Under the pieces are notes generated by a model. It worked only from the letters and a program-made list of their open reading frames with translations. It was not told the DNA's origin and did not search any database. Shown piece by piece: positions 7,802 through 14,726 of a stretch of DNA of 17,618 nt (position 1 is its first letter; each line of letters begins with the position of its first letter). The translations under genes and the position numbers were made by a program. The DNA comes from QALR01 sp900552255. GTDB taxonomy: Bacteria; Bacillota; Clostridia; Oscillospirales; CAG-272. The stretch is taken from NCBI GenBank assembly GCA_048526005.1, contig DBFVEH010000011.1:1-17618 (forward strand), read 5' to 3'.

Positions 7802-8866
7802 ATGCAGTCCATCAGAGTGGAAAAAGTGACGATGCCGAAAGAAAAACCGGATCCTGGCAGGCTCGGCTTTGGAAAATATTTTACGGATCACATGTTTGTG
7901 ATGGAGTATTCCGAGGGGAAGGGATGGCATGACGCGAGAATCATTCCGTTCGGCAATCTTTCTCTCAGCCCGGCCTCCACGGTGTTCCACTACGGCGCGG
8001 AAATCTTTGAAGGACTCAAAGCGTACAGAACGCCCGACGGCGGCGTGCAGCTGTTCCGTCCCTCCGAAAATTTTGCAAGGATGAACAGCTCGGCGGATAG
8101 GATCTGTCTGCCGCAGCTCGATACGGATTTCGCGCTTTCCGCTCTCATTCAGTTTGTTGATATGGAGAGAGATTGGGTTCCCTCGGCGGAAGGCACCTCG
8201 CTTTATCTGCGGCCGTTCCTCATTGGAAACGATGAGAGCCTCGGCGTCCATTCCGTCCATAACGCGATGTATATCGTCATCGCTTCTCCGGTCGGCAGCT
8301 ATTATCCGGAGGGGATCAACCCCGTTAAGATTATGATTGAAACCAAGGACGTCCGTGCGGTTCGCGGCGGAACGGGCTATGCCAAGTGCGGCGGCAACTA
8401 TGCCGCAAGCAGCCGCGCCGGAGAGATCGCCGAGAAAAAGGGTTTTTCTCAGGTGCTTTGGCTCGACGGCGTGGAGAGAAAATATGTCGAGGAGGTCGGC
8501 GCGATGAACGTCATGTTCAAGATCGACGGCACCGTCGTCACGCCGGCGCTGACCGGCTCGATTCTGCCGGGTGTCACGCGCAAATCCTGCATTCAGCTTC
8601 TTCAGGATATGGGGATCCCGGTCGAGGAGAGACTGCTTTCCGTCGATGAGCTGATCGACGCGGCACAGTCCGGAAGGCTCGAGGAGGCATGGGGCTGCGG
8701 AACGGCTGCCGTCGTTTCTCCGATCGGAGAGCTTTCCTATGAGGGCGTTTCTCATGTCGTGAACGGCGGCGGAATCGGAAAGACGACGCAAAGCCTTTAT
8801 GATACCTTAACGGGCATTCAGTGGGGCAGACTGCCGGATCCTTACGGCTGGACGGTCAAGGTCTAA
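7802..8866 (+). CDS. ilvE: Branched-chain amino acid aminotransferase
   Basis: A cytoplasmic PLP enzyme that transfers amino groups between glutamate and the 2-oxo acids of Leu, Ile and Val, acting at the last step of synthesis and the first of breakdown. The 354-residue length fits the longer, eukaryote-like BCAT group. FHYGAEIFEGLKAYR (62-76) is the class IV signature. GGTGYAKCGGNYAAS contains Lys195, the expected PLP Schiff-base lysine. WLDGVERKYVEEVGAMN and GCGTAAVVSPIGEL are further conserved blocks. The start has AGGAGGAGG upstream, giving very strong predicted initiation. It stands alone with its own consensus promoter, and no clear terminator follows before the next promoter. Confidence 0.96.
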   Translation: MQSIRVEKVTMPKEKPDPGRLGFGKYFTDHMFVMEYSEGKGWHDARIIPFGNLSLSPASTVFHYGAEIFEGLKAYRTPDGGVQLFRPSENFARMNSSADRICLPQLDTDFALSALIQFVDMERDWVPSAEGTSLYLRPFLIGNDESLGVHSVHNAMYIVIASPVGSYYPEGINPVKIMIETKDVRAVRGGTGYAKCGGNYAASSRAGEIAEKKGFSQVLWLDGVERKYVEEVGAMNVMFKIDGTVVTPALTGSILPGVTRKSCIQLLQDMGIPVEERLLSVDELIDAAQSGRLEEAWGCGTAAVVSPIGELSYEGVSHVVNGGGIGKTTQSLYDTLTGIQWGRLPDPYGWTVKV

Positions 8867-8894
8867 AAAATTTGAATAAATTATGAAATAATTG

Positions 8895-8923
8895 TTGCAA
8901 AACATCAAATATCATGCTATAAT
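8895..8923 (+). promoter_or_regulatory. Sigma-A promoter of the pyrR operon
   Basis: TTGCAA (8895-8900), 17-base spacer, TATAAT (8918-8923). The predicted start near 8930 leaves a leader of about 190 bases before pyrR. Confidence 0.8.
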
Positions 8924-8929
8924 AACAAA

Positions 8930-9065
8930 AAATAGGGTATATTTCACGGATCTGAGAAAATTTTTAAGTCGGTACAGAGCTGCCGTCAAGATTTTGATTC
9001 CGGTGTTTTGCGATGGTTTTACGGTCAAGATCGGGCTTTCTGTCAAGGCAGAAAGCCCTTTTTTT
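8930..9065 (+). promoter_or_regulatory. Transcription attenuator in the pyrR leader
   Basis: The leader ends in a perfect intrinsic terminator: GGGCTTTCTG (9033-9042), loop TCAAGG, CAGAAAGCCC, then seven T. It lies before pyrR and not after a gene, as in PyrR-controlled attenuators, where UMP-bound PyrR favours termination. Upstream, CGGTA-CAGAGC-TGCCG (about 8971-8986) can form a hairpin whose six-base loop resembles the CNGNGA loop bound by PyrR, but the last base differs. I could not trace a convincing antiterminator. Autogenous control is inferred from gene identity plus the terminator. Confidence 0.65.
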
Positions 9066-9121
9066 GCAGGACAAGCCCGGCAAAGGGCATCGTTTTGTTT
9101 TATGAAAGGATGGATGTCGGC

Positions 9122-9682
9122 ATGAATCGAAAAACGCGGCTTATGAATTCGGACGATGTGGAGCGAGCGCTCATGCGCATCTCCCATCAGATCGTGGAAA
9201 AGAATCATGGGACGGAAAGGCTTTGCCTCATCGGAATCAAGACGCGCGGCGTCCCGCTTGCCTATCGGCTGCAGGAGAATATCCGGAAAATTGAAAATGT
9301 CGAGCCGCCGGTCGGCACGCTCGATATCTCGCTTTATCGGGACGACCTTTCCGATAAAACGCAGGAGCCGACGGTAAGCGGCACGCATGTGCCGTTTTCC
9401 GTGACGGGCAAGGTCGTGATTTTGGTGGACGATGTGATCTATACGGCAAGAACGGCGAGATGCGCCTTGGAGGCGGTCATGAGGCTCGGCCGTCCGTCGC
9501 GCGTGTATCTGGCGGTGCTCATCGACAGAGGACACCGCGAGCTTCCGATCCGCGCGGATTTTGTGGGCAAGAACATTCCGACATCGAAAACGGAGGTCAT
9601 CGGCGTGCTTGTGCCGCCGTGCGACGGAGAGCTTGCCGTCGATCTTTATGAAAATGGAAATGTTGAATGCGAACGCATTTGA
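9122..9682 (+). CDS. pyrR: PyrR: pyr operon attenuation regulator / uracil phosphoribosyltransferase
   Basis: PyrR binds pyr mRNA leaders with UMP to promote termination, and can also make UMP from uracil and PRPP. The protein has 186 residues (family about 180). The PRPP loop is VVILVDDVIYTARTARCAL (about 98-116). GRPSRVYLAVLIDRGHRELP and ADFVGKNIPTSKTE (about 145-158) are hallmark PyrR blocks. The ATG at 9122 was chosen because GAAAGGATGG ends about nine bases before it; an in-frame ATG at 9110 overlaps this site. One oddity is Ala109 where the PRPP loop usually has Gly (YTGRT), which could affect catalysis more than regulation. It is first in an operon with the uracil permease 27 bases downstream, behind its own attenuator. 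Confidence 0.95.
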   Translation: MNRKTRLMNSDDVERALMRISHQIVEKNHGTERLCLIGIKTRGVPLAYRLQENIRKIENVEPPVGTLDISLYRDDLSDKTQEPTVSGTHVPFSVTGKVVILVDDVIYTARTARCALEAVMRLGRPSRVYLAVLIDRGHRELPIRADFVGKNIPTSKTEVIGVLVPPCDGELAVDLYENGNVECERI

Positions 9683-9709
9683 TATAAAAAATTTGGAGGA
9701 AAAATCAGT

Positions 9710-11119
9710 ATGAAACTTGTCTATGGCGTAAAAGACAGACCGAAGCTCGGGCGGCTGATCGTATTCGCGATCCAGCAGCTTTTGGCGATCATGGCGGCCA
9801 CCCTTGTCGTTCCGGTCATCACCAACAATACGACCGGCAGTGAAATGAGTCCTGCGGCAGCTCTTCTTGGCGCGGGCGTGGGAACGCTTGTGTATGTGCT
9901 CTTTACCAAAGCGAAAAGTCCCGTGTTCCTCGGGTCATCCTTTGCATTTCTCGGTTCCATGGCGGCCGCATTTGCGGGAGCTTCCACGATGGCGCTCGGC
10001 TATCTCGGTCTTATCATCGGTGCGGTATTCGCAGGACTTGTCTATGTAGTCATCGCCGTTATCGTGAAGCTCGTCGGCGTAAAATGGGTCAATAAGCTCA
10101 TGCCTGCCGTCGTTATCGGACCTACGGTTTCCATCATCGGGCTTTCCCTTGCCGGCAACGCGATAAGCGATCTTCAGACGGCGAATGCAGGCGGGGATAA
10201 GCTGATTGCCGTGGTATGCGGTCTTGTCACGCTGGCCGTCACGATTCTTTGCTCGGTTTACGGAAAGAAAATGATGAAGCTGATTCCGTTCATCATGGGG
10301 ATTCTTGCAGGTTATGCGGCCGCCGCGGTCTTCACCGTGATCGGCAACGCTACGGGCAGCGACGCGCTCAAGGTCATCGATTTCAGCGTTTTTGAAAGTC
10401 TTCTTGTGGACGGAAAGGTCGCGCTTTCCACCTTCCTTTCCGTGCCGAATTTCACATTTGTCGATGCGTTCGGCGCATTCGGCGAGCTTTCCGGCAGCTA
10501 TATCGCTTCGATTGCGGTAGCCTATGTTCCGGTGGCGTTCGTCGTATTCGCGGAGCATATCGCGGATCATAAAAACATTTCCTCCATTATCGAAACGGAC
10601 CTGCTTGAAGATCCCGGACTTTCCCGCACGCTTCTCGGCGACGGGGTAGGTTCGATCGCCGGCGCGCTGTTCGGCGGCTGTCCGAATACAACGTACGGCG
10701 AGTCCGTCGGGTGCGTCGCCATTACCGGCAACGCTTCTGTTTTGACCATCATTGCCGCCGCGATCGGCGCGATCATCATCGCTTTCCTGTCTCCGTTTGT
10801 CGCGTTCGTCAATTCGATCCCATCCTGTGTCATGGGCGGCGTCTGCGTTGCGCTTTACGGCTTTATCGCGGTGTCCGGTCTTAAAATGATCCAGAAGGTC
10901 GATCTTGGCGACAACCGCAATCTGTTTGTCGTTTCTACGATTCTTATCGTGGGTATCGGCGGACTTTCCCTTACTTTCGGAAAAGTCACCATCACCAGCG
11001 TTGCGACCGCGCTGATTCTCGGTATTCTTGTGAACGTTATGTGCGGCGGCGGGAAAAAAGCCGCAAAGAAAAGCGAGGGCTCCGATGCGGAAGAGAAATC
11101 CGAGACGGTTTCCAAATAA
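9710..11119 (+). CDS. pyrP: Uracil permease, NCS2 family
   Basis: A 469-residue inner-membrane transporter with about 14 hydrophobic segments, importing uracil by cation symport for salvage to UMP. FAEHIADHKNISS carries the Glu-His pair that binds the nucleobase in UraA-type carriers, and GGCPNTTYGESVG matches the second substrate-binding helix of the family. QQLLAIMAATLVVP near the N-terminus is also typical. The start has GGAGG ten bases upstream. It sits 27 bases after pyrR, so uracil uptake is likely repressed with pyrR when UMP is high. The C-terminal tail is charged and cytosolic. Related members carry xanthine, but the pyrR linkage favours uracil. Confidence 0.93.
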   Translation: MKLVYGVKDRPKLGRLIVFAIQQLLAIMAATLVVPVITNNTTGSEMSPAAALLGAGVGTLVYVLFTKAKSPVFLGSSFAFLGSMAAAFAGASTMALGYLGLIIGAVFAGLVYVVIAVIVKLVGVKWVNKLMPAVVIGPTVSIIGLSLAGNAISDLQTANAGGDKLIAVVCGLVTLAVTILCSVYGKKMMKLIPFIMGILAGYAAAAVFTVIGNATGSDALKVIDFSVFESLLVDGKVALSTFLSVPNFTFVDAFGAFGELSGSYIASIAVAYVPVAFVVFAEHIADHKNISSIIETDLLEDPGLSRTLLGDGVGSIAGALFGGCPNTTYGESVGCVAITGNASVLTIIAAAIGAIIIAFLSPFVAFVNSIPSCVMGGVCVALYGFIAVSGLKMIQKVDLGDNRNLFVVSTILIVGIGGLSLTFGKVTITSVATALILGILVNVMCGGGKKAAKKSEGSDAEEKSETVSK

Positions 11120-11168
11120 GGCGGCGTGAAAAAGTTTATTCGCGGAGAATATAATAAGTTCAGCAGAC

Positions 11169-11205
11169 AAAAAACAGGATTTGAAGTTTTCAAATCCTGT
11201 TTTTT
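11169..11205. terminator. Bidirectional terminator between pyrP and the EamA gene
   Basis: Perfect 15-bp stem AAAAAACAGGATTTG/CAAATCCTGTTTTTT with a 7-nt loop. The A- and T-rich ends let it work for both convergent operons. Confidence 0.9.
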
Positions 11206-11241
11206 ATGGACGGATTCCATGATGTGCCAAGTCTTGAATGG

Positions 11242-12135
11242 CTACCGCTTCTTCCCGAACAGCGGCTTATCCTGCGCTGCGAGCCACGCGCCGAGCATCA
11301 TCAAAGCGAGGGCGATAAAATACGTATAAGCGGGCATCTCACGGAAAATCACAAGAGACAGCGCTGTACCGATAAAAGGCGCGACGGCATAATACGCGCT
11401 TGTCCTCGCCGCACCGAGGAGCCTTTGGGCATGTACATAGGTGAAGATGCTGAGTCCGTAGGCGACGAGTCCCACACCGAGAACCGCAAAAACGCTCCAC
11501 GGTACGGTGATGCGTTCCCCGATACAAAGTCCGATGACGACGGAGCCGACTCCGGAAAAAATACCTTTTAAGAGAACGATCTGCATGGGGTCCTTAGAGG
11601 AGATTTTCCGTGTACAATTGTTTTCAAAGCCCCAGCAGATGCAGGCAAGAAGAATGAAAAGCGAGCCGGAGGAAAACCGCAGGCTCGATATATCCTCAAA
11701 GGACAGGAGCGCACAGGAAAGCGTGATAAGCGCAATGCCTGCCCACAGGCGCGGGCTGATGGCTTCCTTGAATACCGCGAGCGCGATCACGGCGGTTGCT
11801 GCGATCTCGAAATTATTCAGCAGGGAAGCATTCGCGGCCGTCGTCGATTTTAAACCGTATAAAAGACAGATAGGAGCGGCGATATCGAGCAGAATCATGG
11901 CGATCGTATAAGGCAGCTCTTTTTTTGTCAGCCGTTCGTCGTTTTTTTTCGGCGCCCATAATTTTCGGATCAAAAGCATGGCGGTCATACCAAGCCCGGC
12001 GCCGAGATAGAGGAAACCCGCCATAAGCGTGGAGGGCATGTAATCCAGCAGTATTTTTGACAGCGGCGAGCTGACCGCGTAAAGCGCCGCCGCCAGAACC
12101 GCCAGCATGATTCCTTTTGTGTTGGTTTTGTTCAT
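11242..12135 (-). CDS. EamA/DMT-family transporter
   Basis: A 297-residue integral membrane protein with about ten hydrophobic helices in two EamA-type halves (about 8-130 and 145-285). AVLAAALYAVSSPLSKILL at the N-terminus and the later EFAATA-like NNFEIAATAVIALAVFKEAIS block, where helix 4 runs into the loop, are typical of drug/metabolite transporters. The start codon overlaps the stop of the CsoR-family gene by four bases (ATGA), so the two are translationally coupled. The partner regulator suggests the substrate or trigger is a metal ion or reactive sulfur/aldehyde species, which is unusual for this family. The family alone does not fix the substrate. Confidence 0.88.
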   Translation of the reverse strand: MNKTNTKGIMLAVLAAALYAVSSPLSKILLDYMPSTLMAGFLYLGAGLGMTAMLLIRKLWAPKKNDERLTKKELPYTIAMILLDIAAPICLLYGLKSTTAANASLLNNFEIAATAVIALAVFKEAISPRLWAGIALITLSCALLSFEDISSLRFSSGSLFILLACICWGFENNCTRKISSKDPMQIVLLKGIFSGVGSVVIGLCIGERITVPWSVFAVLGVGLVAYGLSIFTYVHAQRLLGAARTSAYYAVAPFIGTALSLVIFREMPAYTYFIALALMMLGAWLAAQDKPLFGKKR

Positions 12136-12395
12136 ACCAGCTTATCGATTGCCTCCAAAAGCTGACGAACGGTTTCGTCGTCGTTTTCATGGACGGCATC
12201 GACGATGCAATGGCTGATGTGATCCTTTAAAATCACTTTGCCGACGCCTGTGATTTCCGATTTGACAGCGGAAAGCTGAATGAGGATCTCGCTGCAATCC
12301 CGGTCCTCCTCGATCATTCTTTTTACGGCGGTCATGTGTCCGATCGCGCGTGACATGCGATTCAGGACGGCTTGCGTATTTTTATGTGTATGCAT
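12132..12395 (-). CDS. CsoR/RcnR-family metal-sensing repressor
   Basis: An 87-residue all-helical DNA-binding repressor (DUF156). Cys34, His59 and Cys63 (KDHISHC) reproduce the Cys-His-Cys set of copper sensor CsoR. His2 and His4 at the extreme N-terminus recall the N-terminal His of nickel/cobalt sensor RcnR, so Cu(I) or Ni(II) are both conceivable. RMSRAIGHMTAVKRMIEE is the DNA-contacting helix region. The ATG at 12395 follows GGAGG by four bases; a longer frame would start within the promoter. It is first in an operon with the EamA transporter, and a C/G palindrome overlaps the predicted transcription start, pointing to autoregulation. Confidence 0.92.
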   Translation of the reverse strand: MHTHKNTQAVLNRMSRAIGHMTAVKRMIEEDRDCSEILIQLSAVKSEITGVGKVILKDHISHCIVDAVHENDDETVRQLLEAIDKLV

Positions 12396-12404
12396 ATTAC
12401 CTCC

Positions 12405-12425
12405 ATATCCCCCATGGGGGGATAT
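12405..12425. promoter_or_regulatory. CsoR-type operator palindrome
   Basis: ATAT-C5-AT-G6-ATAT is almost perfectly symmetric. CsoR-family proteins are known to bind G/C-tract dyads flanked by A/T bases. It covers the predicted start (near 12423) and ends just upstream of the ribosome site, a position suited to repression. Confidence 0.8.
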
Positions 12426-12429
12426 GATC

Positions 12430-12458
12430 ATGATATACCAAAGCCACATATTTGTCAA
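12430..12458 (-). promoter_or_regulatory. Sigma-A promoter of the CsoR-EamA operon
   Basis: Minus strand TTGACA (12453-12458), 17 bases, TATCAT (12430-12435). The operator palindrome lies immediately downstream. Confidence 0.78.
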
Positions 12459-12492
12459 CCGGAATCGAGAATAAATTTGTTTTTCCCAAGAA

Positions 12493-12519
12493 AAAGGCGC
12501 GGCTTTCGGCCGCGCCTTT
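12493..12519 (-). terminator. Terminator downstream of spoIIID
   Basis: The 11-bp stem AAAGGCGCGGC/GCCGCGCCTTT with a 5-nt loop has its T-run on the minus strand, matching spoIIID transcription. It lies 112 bases after the spoIIID stop; I see nothing else in that stretch. Confidence 0.8.
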
Positions 12520-12630
12520 ATGGATTTTTATGGGAAGTGAGGAAAAATTCCGCGGCATTTTGAAAATGGCTTGCCCGTTCATGCTTTGCCTATCCGGCTC
12601 TCCGGTCGGTTTTGCTTCTGCGGGGACAGG

Positions 12631-12885
12631 TTATCCCTTCATATGCATGTATTTTTGGCGTGTCGCTTCGCCGCCGCGCATATGGCGTTCCTGTTTGTTT
12701 TGTTCCAGCACGCGGCCGACCTCGCGGTACAGCCACGGATTGATGGTTTTTAATCTGTCTGTGACGTCTTTATGTACGGTTGATTTGCTGATTCCGAATT
12801 TTGCGGCCGCTTTGCGGACGGTATATTTGTTTTCAACGATATATTCTCCGAGCTTTATCGCTCTTTCCTCAACGATTCCTTTCAA
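12631..12885 (-). CDS. spoIIID: Stage III sporulation transcription factor SpoIIID
   Basis: SpoIIID is a small DNA-binding protein that, in the mother cell, switches many sigma-E genes on or off. The helix-turn-helix TVRKAAAKFGISKSTVHKDV and the following RLKTINPWL and RHMRGGEATRQKY blocks are diagnostic. The start chosen is TTG at 12885: GGGGAGG lies six bases upstream, and the resulting N-terminus (KGIVEERAIKLGEYIV) aligns end to end with the Bacillus protein. A longer TTG start at 12906 would lie upstream of that site. The protein is 84 residues. A sigma-E-like promoter precedes it, as expected. It diverges from the sigma-factor operon. Confidence 0.95.
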   Translation of the reverse strand: MKGIVEERAIKLGEYIVENKYTVRKAAAKFGISKSTVHKDVTDRLKTINPWLYREVGRVLEQNKQERHMRGGEATRQKYMHMKG

Positions 12886-12918
12886 GTCAAGCCTCCCCTT
12901 TTCCAATATATCGGTACA

Positions 12919-12947
12919 TATATATGGAACGGTTTGGACAAATATTC
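12919..12947 (-). promoter_or_regulatory. Probable sigma-E promoter of spoIIID
   Basis: On the minus strand GAATATTT-N13-CATATATA fits the sigma-E consensus well and lies about 20 bases before the ribosome site of spoIIID. Confidence 0.6.
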
Positions 12948-12975
12948 CGATATTTTTTCCTTTTTGCTTCTACCA

Positions 12976-13004
12976 TTGACTTAATAGAAATAACATGATA
13001 TAAT
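12976..13004 (+). promoter_or_regulatory. Sigma-A promoter of the sigma-factor operon
   Basis: TTGACT (12976-12981), 17 bases, TATAAT (12999-13004). The leader (about 13011-13120) contains an A/T dyad, ATATTTTT-C-AAAAATAT (13043-13059), which could be a regulator site or weak hairpin. Confidence 0.75.
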
Positions 13005-13091
13005 TTATACATAAAAGAAAGTCATGTATTGGATAAAGCGCTATATTTTTCAAAAATATCTGTTAGAATTATGATTTACCAAGGGACAATA

Positions 13092-13127
13092 ATGGAAAAG
13101 TATAAGGCGAGGTGTTGCGGATGCTGA
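13092..13127 (+). CDS. Possible Cys-rich leader peptide before the sigma gene
   Basis: An 11-codon frame, MEKYKARCCGC, has AAGGGA five bases upstream. Its TGA stop lies just past the sigma-factor ATG, so the frames overlap by seven bases. The arrangement allows translational coupling or a cysteine-responsive leader. It may equally be chance. Confidence 0.35.
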   Translation: MEKYKARCCGC

Positions 13128-13696
13128 TAGGGCTGCTCGCCGCCTGCTGCTGTGAAGCGGACAGGCAGAAAATCGAATACATTTATCTGCATTACGGAAA
13201 GATCATATTTTATGTGATCGACCGTATAATCAACGATCAAAAGATTTCGGAGGATCTGACGCATGATCTCTTTGTCAGACTGATCGAAATGGCCGATCGC
13301 ATCGATCTTACGGATTTGAAAAAGCTGAAATCTCTGCTGGTGATTTTGGCGAAGCATACGGCGATCGATTATGAAAGAAAGCAAAAGAATGCCGTGACGG
13401 ACGAGAACGTCTCGGAAAATCTTTGCGGCAGCTTGGCGGAAGATAGCCGAACGCCTGACGAAGCTTTGCTGGACCATGAGGCGTATGAAAGACTTCTTGC
13501 TTCAATCGACAAGCTTGGCGATGCCTATACGCCGATTTTTCAGTTAAAATATCTTCATGGGTACAGCAATCCGGAGATTGCCAAGCTTTTGAATATCCCA
13601 TCGGCAAAGGATGTCAGCAATAGAGTGATAAGCGGAAAAAGGATTCTTATGAGAATGATAGGAGGTGACCGATACTTTGAAAACAAATCACGATGA
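13121..13696 (+). CDS. ECF-like sigma-70 family RNA polymerase sigma factor
   Basis: A 191-residue sigma factor with only regions 2 and 4. Residues 18-65 (YLHYGKIIFYVIDRII...SEDLTHDLFVRLIEMA) form region 2, which binds core polymerase and the -10 element. Residues about 128-180 (YTPIFQLKYLHGYSNPEIAKLLNI...VSNRVISGKRIL) form region 4 with its helix-turn-helix for the -35. The ATG at 13121 was chosen because AAGGCGAGG lies eight bases upstream and the N-terminus then matches the short MLxxLLA... start common in clostridial relatives. CCC at residues 10-12 is unusual. The next gene overlaps by 20 bases, which suggests a co-translated partner acting as anti-sigma factor. Confidence 0.88.
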   Translation: MLIGLLAACCCEADRQKIEYIYLHYGKIIFYVIDRIINDQKISEDLTHDLFVRLIEMADRIDLTDLKKLKSLLVILAKHTAIDYERKQKNAVTDENVSENLCGSLAEDSRTPDEALLDHEAYERLLASIDKLGDAYTPIFQLKYLHGYSNPEIAKLLNIPSAKDVSNRVISGKRILMRMIGGDRYFENKSR

Positions 13697-14429
13697 CGAG
13701 ATGCGTTTTGAGGAGCTTTTGAAAAAAGCGTTGGAGGAAAAACACGCCGAGGAACTTGACTCGGTCCCTTCCTCCGAGGAGCTGGACAAGGAAGTCGTGT
13801 TTTCAAAACGGCATCAGCGGCGGATGAAAAAATTGCTGGCCTCCGGCGGGGCATCCTCCGATGAGAGCAGCCGCGGAATGAGCATGGCGCTGCTTTTCCG
13901 GATATTGATCACGGCAGTCCTTTTGGTCGGCCTGTTGGTTTTCGGTATGGCCGTATATTCCCGCAATAACCCCGCAGCCGGCTTTCTTCCGGCTATCAAG
14001 GATATGTTTGGCATCTCGGGAAAGGGCCCTATCAAGAATGGGGACCGTGAGCTTGAATTTACGGAAAATATGAGAGCTTTCGGCAGTGTGGAGGAATTGG
14101 AGCAGATTTTGCCGTTTTCCATCATGTATCCGCGGACACAGGGCACACAATTTTCGATTACGGCCGTTAGATATGCCGAATTTCCCGATAGAAAGCTCGT
14201 GATGCTTTCTTTAAACGACGGCTGCGGCATTAGTATTTACGCGGAAGATGCGAGATACTCGCTCGAAAGCTTTTCCGAGGAGGACCGCCGGCAGATCGGA
14301 GGTAAGGACTGCTGGCTTATGGAGGTAAGCAACGGCGTCCAGGCGGTGATGGTGGAGTACGACCTATATTATGTGATTTCCGCGCCGGATATGGAACGGC
14401 TGGAATCGTTGATTTCTATCATGGAGTGA
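13677..14429 (+). CDS. DUF4367 membrane protein, probable anti-sigma partner
   Basis: About 250 residues from a TTG start with AGGAGGTGA eight bases upstream; a GTG at 13665 lies within that site and is less likely. The N-terminal 75 residues are charged and cytosolic, one transmembrane segment (about 78-104, LLFRILITAVLLVGLLVFG) follows, and the extracytoplasmic C-terminal half (about 145-250, PFSIMYPRTQG...GKDCWLMEV...MERLESLISIME) matches the DUF4367 pattern. Overlap with the sigma gene and the one-pass topology suggest that the cytosolic part holds the sigma factor while the outer domain senses an envelope signal. No zinc-type HxxxCxxC anti-sigma motif is present, so this remains inference. 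Confidence 0.75.
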   Translation: MKTNHDDEMRFEELLKKALEEKHAEELDSVPSSEELDKEVVFSKRHQRRMKKLLASGGASSDESSRGMSMALLFRILITAVLLVGLLVFGMAVYSRNNPAAGFLPAIKDMFGISGKGPIKNGDRELEFTENMRAFGSVEELEQILPFSIMYPRTQGTQFSITAVRYAEFPDRKLVMLSLNDGCGISIYAEDARYSLESFSEEDRRQIGGKDCWLMEVSNGVQAVMVEYDLYYVISAPDMERLESLISIME

Positions 14430-14464
14430 GTTTCCACATCTATAAATTTGAATATATATAATGC

Positions 14465-14512
14465 AAAATTCGTCGGTTCTGCGAAAAAAAGCAGAAATCG
14501 GCGAATTTTTTT
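14465..14512 (+). terminator. Terminator of the sigma-factor operon
   Basis: A long stem begins AAATTCGTCGGTTCTGC and returns through GCAGAAATCGGCGAATTT with one bulged A, followed by T residues. It separates the sigma operon from the Cas9-like locus. Between it and 14570 I see only AT-rich DNA. Confidence 0.8.
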
Positions 14513-14571
14513 CGATTTTTTGCAGATTTGGGGGTCGATTTTACGTATATATTATTGTAAAGATTTTTTTG

Positions 14572-14601
14572 AAAAAAACAAACCGCTCGAAAGCGGTTTG
14601 T
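14572..14601 (-). terminator. Terminator hairpin of the small RNA
   Basis: ACAAACCGCT-UUCG-AGCGGUUUGU is a perfect 10-bp stem on the minus strand, followed by six more U. On the plus strand no T-run follows, so it works in the minus direction. Confidence 0.85.
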
Positions 14602-14684
14602 AAAACGTCCGTCGACGGGTTGGCTGTACCAACGGGGCGCGCCCCAATCTAACTCGGAAAATAATATTAATATGTAGTAAGACT
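14572..14684 (-). ncRNA. Predicted structured small RNA divergent from the Cas9-like gene
   Basis: A minus-strand RNA of about 113 nt is predicted from a perfect promoter to a perfect terminator. From its 5' end: AGUCUUACU (14684-14676) pairs with AGUUAGAUU (14654-14646), eight of nine positions, around a 21-nt A/U-rich loop. Then, with no gap, comes GGGG-CGCG-CCCC (14645-14634). GUUGG-UACAG-CCAAC (14633-14619) and CCG-UCGA-CGG (14618-14609) also follow without gaps. After a short linker, a 10-bp UUCG-looped terminator ends the RNA. The order (duplex, GC nexus-like hairpin, two more hairpins, terminator) parallels a Cas9 tracrRNA/sgRNA scaffold. No free 5' guide is apparent if transcription starts at the stem. 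Function and partner are inferred. Confidence 0.75.
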
Positions 14685-14690
14685 ATTCTT

Positions 14691-14719
14691 ATTATAAAAC
14701 AAAAATCAAAAGGTGTCAA
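14691..14719 (-). promoter_or_regulatory. Perfect sigma-A promoter of the small RNA
   Basis: Minus strand TTGACA (14714-14719), exactly 17 bases, TATAAT (14691-14696). The predicted start, near 14684, is the first paired base of the RNA. The -35 box ends eight bases before the Cas9-like ATG. A weaker plus-strand promoter, TTAATA (14667-14672)-N17-TATTAT (14690-14695), overlaps the same -10 bases, so the two directions may compete. Confidence 0.85.
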
Positions 14720-14726
14720 CAGGAAA

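Noticed and set aside
14578..14645. Hairpins as a plus-strand 5' UTR riboswitch of the Cas9-like gene
   Set aside because: The terminator has its T-run only on the minus strand, and the consensus promoter points that way; no matching plus-strand promoter lies upstream.
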